Shown piece after piece: positions 7,181 through 12,001 of a DNA stretch of 12,001 bases (within the stretch, counting starts at the first letter, position 1; every line of letters begins with the position of its first letter). A program made the translations under genes and the position numbers. The DNA is from CAZEJK01 sp964512045 (GTDB lineage: Bacteria; Acidobacteriota; Thermoanaerobaculia; Thermoanaerobaculales; Sulfomarinibacteraceae): positions 1-12,001 of the forward strand of contig CAZEJK010000152.1 in the NCBI GenBank assembly GCA_964512045.1. Reading direction: 5' to 3'. The notes under the pieces were generated by a model. It worked only from the letters and a program-made list of their open reading frames with translations, ran no database searches and was not told the origin of the DNA.

Positions 7181-7186
7181 TACAAT
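7181..7186 (+). promoter_or_regulatory. -10 box positioned for leaderless transcription of the DUF523 gene
   Basis: TACAAT (five of six consensus bases) ends six bases before the ATG at 7193. With standard geometry the first transcribed base is the A of that ATG. No Shine-Dalgarno sequence precedes the start, unlike nearly every other gene here. The -35 region (about 7158-7163) is not recognisable. Confidence 0.55.
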
Positions 7187-7192
7187 GGATCC

Positions 7193-8203
7193 ATGGAGAA
7201 AGCCCGCAGCGCGACGCACGATGTTCCAGCATGGAGCGCGTGGCACGGACCGGACAACGAGATCCGCCTCGGGATCTCGTCCTGTCTCCTCGGCGAGGAG
7301 GTCCGGTTCGACGGTGGCCACAAGCACGATCGTTACCTGACCGGCGTCCTCGGCCAGTGGGTACGCTGGGTACCGGTATGCCCTGAGGTGGACATCGGCC
7401 TGCCGATCCCGAGGCCCTCGATCCGCCTCGAGAACCACGACGGCTCGGTGCGCCTCGTGAACCCACGCAGTGGGGAGGACCTGACGGACCGGATGCGCAC
7501 GTACTCCGAGCGAAAGGTCAGCGATCTCCAGGAGCTGAACCTGGACGGCTACGTCCTCAAACGCGCCTCCCCCTCGTGTGGGATGGAACGACTGAAGGTC
7601 TATCCGCCGCACGGCGGCTCGCCGGACCGGGACGGGGTTGGGATCTATGCACAGGTCCTGATGCGACGCTGGCCCGGCCTGCCGATCGAGGAGGAGGGGC
7701 GACTCAACGATCCGGTGCTCCGTGAGAACTTCATCGAGCGGGTGTTCTGCCGCCACCGCTGGCGCAACCTGGTCACCGGCGGGTTGAGCCGGGCTCGTCT
7801 GGTGGAGTTCCACACCGCGCACAAGCTCCTGCTCCGCTCCCACAATGAGGCCGGCTACCAGCGCCTCGGGCGGATCGTCGCAGCCGCGGGCTCGATGCCG
7901 GACGCCACGCTGTACGAGCGCTACGAGGCCGAGCTCCACGCGACGCTGGCCACCCGCACGACCACCAAACGGCACGTGAATGTGCTCTACCACATCCTCG
8001 GCTACCTGAAGAAGGTCCTCGATCCCGCCGAGAAGCAGGAGGTGATCGGGCTGATCGAGGACTACCGGACGGGTCTGCTACCGCTCATCGTTCCAGTGAC
8101 CCTGCTCCGCCATCACGTCCACCGCCATAGCGTCTCCTACATGCTCGGCCAGCTCTATCTCGAGCCCCATCCCAAGGAGCTCATGCTGCGCAACAGGGTG
8201 TAG
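7193..8203 (+). CDS. DUF523 (TudS-like) and DUF1722 fusion protein
   Basis: 336 residues. The N-terminal half (about 24-170) is DUF523, the family of the thiouracil desulfidase TudS. The three cysteines that hold its [4Fe-4S] cluster are present: Cys31 in SSCLLG, Cys63 in VCPEVDIGLP (with Glu65 close by) and Cys129 in SPSCGMER. DGGHK (40-44) is also a family signature. The C-terminal half (about 200-330) is DUF1722, as in E. coli YbgA, with HKLLLRSHNE and Tyr-rich segments; its role is unknown. Desulfuration of thiolated bases or a related Fe-S reaction is possible, but the fused form is not characterised as far as I know. I chose the ATG at 7193 over the upstream GTG at 7172 because a -10 box lies between the two and the added residues match nothing. 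Confidence 0.88.
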   Translation: MEKARSATHDVPAWSAWHGPDNEIRLGISSCLLGEEVRFDGGHKHDRYLTGVLGQWVRWVPVCPEVDIGLPIPRPSIRLENHDGSVRLVNPRSGEDLTDRMRTYSERKVSDLQELNLDGYVLKRASPSCGMERLKVYPPHGGSPDRDGVGIYAQVLMRRWPGLPIEEEGRLNDPVLRENFIERVFCRHRWRNLVTGGLSRARLVEFHTAHKLLLRSHNEAGYQRLGRIVAAAGSMPDATLYERYEAELHATLATRTTTKRHVNVLYHILGYLKKVLDPAEKQEVIGLIEDYRTGLLPLIVPVTLLRHHVHRHSVSYMLGQLYLEPHPKELMLRNRV

Positions 8204-8218
8204 GGGAGAGGCTCTTGG

Positions 8219-8233
8219 CGGCTCACGGAGCCG
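8219..8233 (+). terminator. Hairpin just after the DUF523 gene, possible terminator
   Basis: CGGCTC-ACG-GAGCCG is a perfect 6-bp stem with a 3-base loop, starting 16 bases after the stop codon. It is followed by TATCTTC rather than a run of T, so it would be a poor intrinsic terminator and may simply protect the mRNA end. Confidence 0.35.
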
Positions 8234-8234
8234 T

Positions 8235-8253
8235 ATCTTCGAAGATTCGAAGC
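8235..8253. repeat. 12-bp palindrome with tandem TTCGAAG
   Basis: ATCTTCGAAGAT (8235-8246) is a perfect palindrome. The heptamer TTCGAAG occurs at 8238-8244 and again at 8246-8252, a period of eight. It could be a protein-binding site upstream of iorB or part of the end of the preceding transcript. Confidence 0.4.
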
Positions 8254-8269
8254 AAAGCGCCTGGGTTGA

Positions 8270-8297
8270 GTTCTAAGTTCTTAATTTTGAATTCTTA
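8270..8297. repeat. AT-rich degenerate 7-bp tandem repeat
   Basis: Four consecutive heptamers, GTTCTAA, GTTCTTA, ATTTTGA and ATTCTTA, fit a pattern close to RTTCTWA. The stretch is over 80 percent A+T, bordered by a CCGCCCGCCCGCCCC run, and is the sharpest base-composition change in the window. It could be an AT-rich promoter-proximal element, a protein-binding array or a remnant of a longer repeat. Function unknown. Confidence 0.6.
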
Positions 8298-8419
8298 ATG
8301 CCGCCCGCCCGCCCCAATGCATGCTCTGGGAGCTTCAGGGATCGAAGAGTGGTGGAGGCGCTTGCAGCATGGGCAGATGGGTGGGAGGGGGAGCTAACGG
8401 CCAACACCTAACCGCTGAG

Positions 8420-8480
8420 ACCTACGCGGGCGCGGGATCGGCGCCATCGGAGTATCACTTTCGTAGCGGCCCGCGGCCGC
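8420..8480 (+). repeat. GC-rich structured repeat, copy B (5' of iorB)
   Basis: Inverted partner of bases 1-60. Two structures are possible and exclude each other: a long-range stem CGCGGGC (8425-8431) with GCCCGCG (8469-8475), or a local hairpin GCGGCC-CGC-GGCCGC (8466-8480). Outside the repeat, CCTAAC (8407-8412) can pair with GTTAGG (8481-8486), closing the whole element. The closing arm ends four bases before the GGGAGG of iorB, so folding could affect translation of that gene. Confidence 0.75.
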
Positions 8481-8502
8481 GTTAGGAACCAGGGAGGCGA
8501 TC

Positions 8503-9261
8503 ATGGACACGAACATCATTCTCGCGGGGGTCGGAGGTCAGGGGATTCTGTCGATCGCCTTCGTCATCGACAACGCCGCGCTCGACGCCGGCTACCACTT
8601 CAAGCAGGCCGAGGTGCACGGCATGGCCCAACGCGGAGGCGCCGTGCAGTCCAACCTGCGCTACGCCGACCACGAGATCCACTCGGATCTCATCCCGACC
8701 GGCAGTGCCGACCTGGTCCTCAGCGTCGAGCCATTGGAGGTGCGGCGGTACTGGCACATGCTGTCACCGGAGGGCTGGGTGGTGACCAGCGCCACTCCGT
8801 ACATCAACATTCCGGACTACCCGGATGAGACGGAGCTGCTGAGCCAGCTCGCAGAGTTCCAACGGATCATCATGGTGGACAGCGGTCCCCTGGCCAAGGC
8901 AGCCGGCAACCTGCGTGCCCAGAACATGGTCACGCTGGGCGCGGCCACACCGTTCCTCGACTTCTCCGACGACCAGCTCCTGAAGTACGTCGAGGTGCTG
9001 TTTCAGGCCAAGGGCGAGAAGATTGTCGGTGTCAACCGCACCGCGTTTGCGCTCGGCGCAGCATGGGGTCGGTTCAGCAAGGCCCTGCTCGACGGAGGCG
9101 TTCATGCGACCGATGTCCTCAGGCTTGCCCGGCTGATGGATCCTCACACGTTGGATCCCAAGCACGCCCCCGCCTGGCTCGACACGCTCGCCGGCCGATT
9201 TGATCAGCTCGACGGAGTCCAGGGACCGATCGACTGCGCGAACCCGACCGTCCTCGCCTGA
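8503..9261 (+). CDS. iorB: Indolepyruvate ferredoxin oxidoreductase beta subunit (2-oxoacid:ferredoxin oxidoreductase gamma-domain)
   Basis: 252 residues. The N-terminus NIILAGVGGQGIL is the family signature, followed by the diagnostic segment EVHGMAQRGGAVQSNLRY (about 38-55) and the IPTGSADLVLSVEPLE region. IorB pairs with the thiamine-diphosphate and Fe-S subunit IorA to oxidise aryl-pyruvates such as indolepyruvate to aryl-acetyl-CoA, passing electrons to ferredoxin. It lacks iron-sulfur motifs itself, as expected. It is somewhat longer than common IorB proteins (roughly 200 residues) owing to its C-terminal part. No iorA gene lies on either side. GGGAGG stands five bases before the ATG; the string GGAGGCGATCATG is identical to the one at the HMG-CoA reductase start. 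The acyl-CoA synthetase follows after 62 bases, very likely in the same transcript. Confidence 0.88.
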   Translation: MDTNIILAGVGGQGILSIAFVIDNAALDAGYHFKQAEVHGMAQRGGAVQSNLRYADHEIHSDLIPTGSADLVLSVEPLEVRRYWHMLSPEGWVVTSATPYINIPDYPDETELLSQLAEFQRIIMVDSGPLAKAAGNLRAQNMVTLGAATPFLDFSDDQLLKYVEVLFQAKGEKIVGVNRTAFALGAAWGRFSKALLDGGVHATDVLRLARLMDPHTLDPKHAPAWLDTLAGRFDQLDGVQGPIDCANPTVLA

Positions 9262-9323
9262 TCACGAACCGCTCGTCGCACGGCGCAGGCAGCCGTGGCC
9301 GATGTCCACCGCGGGAGGAGTCC

Positions 9324-11702
9324 ATGTCTACCATCGATCGCGAAGGGATCGCCGAGATCTTGCACCGGGCCGCCCGAGACGGGCGCTCGAGCCTGTTCGA
9401 GCACGAGTGCTACGAGCTACTGGCATATATCGGTGCGGAGAGAGCGCCGGCGACCCTGCTGGTGCCGGTCGGCACACCGGTCAGCGATGCTGACCTGCAG
9501 CGTCTCTCCGGGGACCGGGTGGTGCTCAAGATCGTCTCGGAGGACATTGTTCACAAGACCGAGGCGAGAGGCGTACGTGTCGTGCCACGAACCGTCCACG
9601 CCATCAACAGCGCGATCGACTCGATGCTCGCCGAGGTGCCGACAGCCTACGCCCGGCACCTGGCACGGCATCCCGGCCACCTGCCGGCTGAGCATACCGA
9701 CCTGGACGGTGAGGCATTACAGCAGCATCTCGCCGAGCGGATCCGCGGCGTGCTGGTCTGTCAGTTCGTCGAGCCCGACGCTCGCGGCTTCGCCACGGAG
9801 CTGTTCGTCGGCATTCGTCACACCACCGAGTTCGGGCCCATCATCTCCGCAGGCCTCGGCGGTGTCGAGATGGAGGTTCTGGCAGCCCACAGCCGTCCCG
9901 GCGCGGCGGTTGCCATAGCGCCCACCGGAACGATTACGGCCCAGCAGTTCTTCACCCTCTTCCAGAACACCTTGAGCTACCAGAGGCTCTCCGGGACGAT
10001 GCGCGGCGCCGAGCAGCTGGTGACCGACGAGGCCCTGATCGAGTGCTTCGATGCCTTCATCCAGCTGGCGAACGCCTTCTCACGCGTTGGCCACAGTCAC
10101 GACCACGAGATCGTCGAGATGGAGGTGAACCCGTTCTTCGTCTCCGCAGGCAAGATTGCACCCCTGGATGGCGTGTGCGCGTTCCGCCCTGCGTCCTCCG
10201 AGCCGGTGGGTCGTCCGCTCGACCTCATCGGCAAGCTGCTGCGACCATCATCCGCAGCTGTGATCGGTGTCTCCGAGAGCAAGATGAACATGGGCCGGAT
10301 CATCCTCAACAACCTGTTCGAGGCCGGCTTCGACCGTTCACGGGCGTACGTCATCCGACCCGGAGTGGAGACGATCGACGGCGCCACCTGCGTACCGTCC
10401 ATCGATGCGCTACCGGAGAAAGTGGATCTGTTTGTCGTCGCCGTCGGTGCCGCGCAGGTTCCTGACGTCGTCACGGCCCTGATCGAGCACGATCGGGCGC
10501 ACGGCGTCATCCTGATTCCTGGAGGGCTCGGCGAGAAGGAGGGCAGCCAGGACCTGGAGCGTCAGCTGAAGGCCGGAATTGCCGAGGCCCACACCAGCGG
10601 CGACGGCGGGCCGGTGTTCCTGGGCGGCAACTCCCTCGGGGTCATCTCCCACCCGGGCCGGTACGACACCATGTTCATCCCGGAGACGAAGCTTCCCAAG
10701 TCACGCGGCGACCACCAACGGAGAACCTGCTTCATCAGCCAGTCTGGCGCCTTCGTCATCGCCAACCTGTCGCGGATGCCGTGGTTCGACCCGGCCTACG
10801 CCCTGTCGATCGGCAACCAGATCGATCTGACCGCCGGAGACCTGATGGAGTACCTCCGCCACGACGACGCCATCGACGTGTTCGCCGTGTACATGGAAGG
10901 GTTCCAGCCGATGGACGGCCACGCCTTCGCCGCGGCGGTTGAGGCCACCGTTGCCATGGGTAAGGACGTTGTGTTCTACAAGGCCGGTCGCACATCCGCG
11001 GGACGCAGCGCCACCGCCGGTCATACGGCGAGCGTCGCCGGCGACTATGCGGTGTGCGAGGCTGCGCTCCGGCAGGCCGGCGCCTACGTGGCTGCCGACT
11101 TCACCGAGTTCTCCGACCTCCTCCGGGTTGCGCTGTTCATGCGCGACAGCACCGTGGGCGGTCATCGCCTCATGGCCATGTCGAACGCCGGTTTCGAGTC
11201 GGTCGGGATGGCCGACTCGATCCAGGGTGACGACTTCCAGCTCGAGCTCACCCGGCTGGCGCCAGGCACCATCGCTGCGCTGCAGTCCACGCTGGCGACG
11301 CACCGGCTCGACGGGCTGGTGGACGTCAAGAACCCGTTCGACGTGACACCGATGGCCACCGATGCCGCCTACGAGGACCTGATCCGCCAGATCGTGGCCG
11401 ACGACAACGTCGATGCCCTGGTGGTCGGAATCGTCCCGCTGACACCGGCGATGCAGACGCTCCCGCACGGAGTGGTCGCGCACGAGTCGGTGGACTCGGA
11501 GCAGTCGATCGCCCACCGTCTGCCGATGATCGCTCGCGACGTCGACACACCGATCGTCGCTGTGGTGGACTCGGGGCGCCTGTTCGATGCGCTGGCAGAC
11601 CGGCTCGAGCACGGCGGTGTCCCGACGTTTCGCAGCGCCGACCGCGCCGTTCGCGTGCTCAGAAAGTACATCGCCGGCCAGCTGCACCGCCCACAGCGCT
11701 GA
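9324..11702 (+). CDS. NDP-forming acyl-CoA synthetase, ATP-grasp domain first
   Basis: 792 residues. Converts an acyl-CoA, ADP and phosphate into the acid, ATP and CoA (reversible). Residues ~1-285 are an ATP-grasp domain of the beta-subunit type: VVLKIVSEDIVHKTEARGV (Lys69, His77), GLGGVEMEV (177-185) and EMEVNPF. Residues ~300-400 are the CoA-binding Rossmann domain (SSAAVIGVSE). The rest is the succinyl-CoA-ligase-like region with SQSGAFV, IGNQIDLTAGD and the phosphohistidine segment AGHTASVAGDY (His567). His77 matches the second phosphorylated histidine described for archaeal enzymes of this kind. The common single-chain form has the alpha part first and ATP-grasp later; here the order is reversed. 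With iorB upstream, the natural substrates would be aryl-acetyl-CoAs, as for archaeal ACS II, but acetyl-CoA cannot be excluded. GGGAGGAG precedes the ATG. Confidence 0.92.
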   Translation: MSTIDREGIAEILHRAARDGRSSLFEHECYELLAYIGAERAPATLLVPVGTPVSDADLQRLSGDRVVLKIVSEDIVHKTEARGVRVVPRTVHAINSAIDSMLAEVPTAYARHLARHPGHLPAEHTDLDGEALQQHLAERIRGVLVCQFVEPDARGFATELFVGIRHTTEFGPIISAGLGGVEMEVLAAHSRPGAAVAIAPTGTITAQQFFTLFQNTLSYQRLSGTMRGAEQLVTDEALIECFDAFIQLANAFSRVGHSHDHEIVEMEVNPFFVSAGKIAPLDGVCAFRPASSEPVGRPLDLIGKLLRPSSAAVIGVSESKMNMGRIILNNLFEAGFDRSRAYVIRPGVETIDGATCVPSIDALPEKVDLFVVAVGAAQVPDVVTALIEHDRAHGVILIPGGLGEKEGSQDLERQLKAGIAEAHTSGDGGPVFLGGNSLGVISHPGRYDTMFIPETKLPKSRGDHQRRTCFISQSGAFVIANLSRMPWFDPAYALSIGNQIDLTAGDLMEYLRHDDAIDVFAVYMEGFQPMDGHAFAAAVEATVAMGKDVVFYKAGRTSAGRSATAGHTASVAGDYAVCEAALRQAGAYVAADFTEFSDLLRVALFMRDSTVGGHRLMAMSNAGFESVGMADSIQGDDFQLELTRLAPGTIAALQSTLATHRLDGLVDVKNPFDVTPMATDAAYEDLIRQIVADDNVDALVVGIVPLTPAMQTLPHGVVAHESVDSEQSIAHRLPMIARDVDTPIVAVVDSGRLFDALADRLEHGGVPTFRSADRAVRVLRKYIAGQLHRPQR

Positions 11703-11751
11703 CGCGGCCGCAGGAGGATCTCCGCAGATTCTCGGTCCCTCTTCCAGTCGC

Positions 11752-11771
11752 AGCTCGGACGCAACCGAGCT
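11752..11771 (+). terminator. Stable hairpin between the acyl-CoA synthetase and yjbQ genes
   Basis: AGCTCGG and CCGAGCT form a perfect 7-bp stem around the loop ACGCAA, 50 bases after the synthetase stop codon. There is no T-run behind it. A weaker hairpin (GGAG-GAT-CTCC) lies about 35 bases earlier. Position and strength fit an end-of-transcript structure, though termination itself is not proven by the sequence. Confidence 0.45.
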
Positions 11772-11772
11772 C

Positions 11773-11801
11773 CTGACACGACCTGCGCGCTCTGGTACGT
11801 T
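11773..11801 (+). promoter_or_regulatory. Candidate sigma70-type promoter for yjbQ
   Basis: CTGACA (11773-11778, five of six bases of TTGACA) and TACGTT (11796-11801, keeping the conserved TA and final T) are exactly 17 bases apart. Transcription would start near 11808, giving a leader of about 34 bases that includes the GGAGG at 11832. The -35 directly follows the terminator-like hairpin, which suggests a separate transcript. Confidence 0.45.
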
Positions 11802-11841
11802 TGTACGCTGATACGCGCACAGCACTGCTCTGGAGGTTCGC

Positions 11842-12001
11842 ATGAAATCGCACACCGAGTACCTGACCATGAACGTTCCACAACGGATGGACTTCGTCAA
11901 CATCACCTCCGAGATCGAGGCCGCGGTGGCGAAGTCGAAGATCCAGGAAGGTCTCTGTCTGGTCAACGCCATGCACATCACCGCCAGCGTGTTCATCAAC
12001 G
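11842..12001 (+). CDS. YjbQ-family (UPF0047) protein, cut by the window end
   Basis: Only the first 53 residues are present. They match the conserved N-terminus of the YjbQ/UPF0047 family: YLTMNVPQRMDFVNIT (7-22), an amphipathic helix EIEAAVAKSKIQEG and then LCLVNAMHITASVFIN, which holds the conserved His of the family. E. coli YjbQ has been reported to have a weak thiamine phosphate synthase activity; the true role of the family is unsettled. The full protein should be about 135-140 residues. TGGAGG lies five bases before the ATG. A hairpin and promoter upstream suggest it is not part of the iorB transcript. Confidence 0.9.
   Translation, partial: MKSHTEYLTMNVPQRMDFVNITSEIEAAVAKSKIQEGLCLVNAMHITASVFIN

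Noticed and set aside
7172..7192. GTG at 7172 as start of the DUF523 protein
   Set aside because: It lies upstream of the TACAAT box that would drive the gene and adds residues with no family match.
7097..7993. 298-codon minus-strand frame opposite the DUF523 gene
   Set aside because: Antisense to the conserved cysteine motifs; no ribosome binding site or domain.
8473..8480. GCGGCCGC (NotI) here, at 11704-11711 and probably at the left edge, as a sign of cloning
   Set aside because: Genes and context continue naturally across the sites, and such octamers are expected in GC-rich genomes.
8369..8485. 38-codon frame between the DUF523 gene and iorB
   Set aside because: Ribosome binding site is distant (10 bases), the frame runs through the structured repeat, and differences between the two repeat copies change amino acids, so coding is not supported.
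10701..11999. 432-codon minus-strand frame opposite the acyl-CoA synthetase and yjbQ
   Set aside because: It covers conserved domains on the other strand and the intergenic hairpin; no recognisable protein features.

Overview
This is a GC-rich bacterial chromosome segment with dense coding, short intergenic gaps and strong GGAGG-type ribosome binding sites. One gene appears to be leaderless. I see no rRNA, tRNA, CRISPR array, transposase or phage gene. The lineage cannot be fixed from the window. A class I HMG-CoA reductase, a periplasmic propeller sensor kinase and an indolepyruvate oxidoreductase/ADP-forming acyl-CoA synthetase pair together suit a metabolically versatile soil, sediment or marine bacterium from a deep high-GC phylum (Myxococcota, Acidobacteriota and Actinobacteriota are possible). 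That placement is inference.

Layout. Bases 1-60 hold one copy of a GC-rich structured repeat. Bases 90-1631 (minus) encode HMG-CoA reductase with an extra N-terminal beta-rich domain. A divergent control region follows, from which a 22-codon leader ORF (1794-1862) and a very large membrane histidine kinase (1859-5722) are read rightward; the two overlap by the four bases GTGA. Only 18 bases separate the kinase stop from a convergent leftward pair: a 2,4-dienoyl-CoA reductase-like SDR (5741-6583) preceded by a DoxX-family membrane protein (6687-7094), with a possible small coupled ORF between them. Divergent from doxX is a TudS-like DUF523/DUF1722 protein (7193-8203), with a -10 box placed for leaderless transcription.

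Bases 8204-8502 form the most structured non-coding stretch: a hairpin after the stop codon, a 12-bp palindrome, an AT-rich run of 7-bp repeats, and an inverted second copy of the repeat seen at the left edge (51 of 55 bases identical). The second copy lies directly upstream of iorB. The last block, read rightward, is iorB (8503-9261), an NDP-forming acyl-CoA synthetase with ATP-grasp domain first (9324-11702), and the start of a YjbQ-family gene (11842 onward, cut by the window end).

How the genes fit together. The iorB-acyl-CoA synthetase pair suggests fermentative or oxidative breakdown of aromatic amino acids: aryl-pyruvate is oxidised to aryl-acetyl-CoA with ferredoxin reduction, then the CoA thioester is cleaved to make ATP. 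The catalytic IorA subunit is not in this window. HMG-CoA reductase supplies mevalonate for isoprenoids. The kinase has no response regulator beside it. I found no convincing new defence or mobile system. The observations most worth checking are the two-copy structured repeat, the fused N-terminal domain of the reductase, the rearranged acyl-CoA synthetase with an orphan IorB, and the leader ORF coupled to the kinase.
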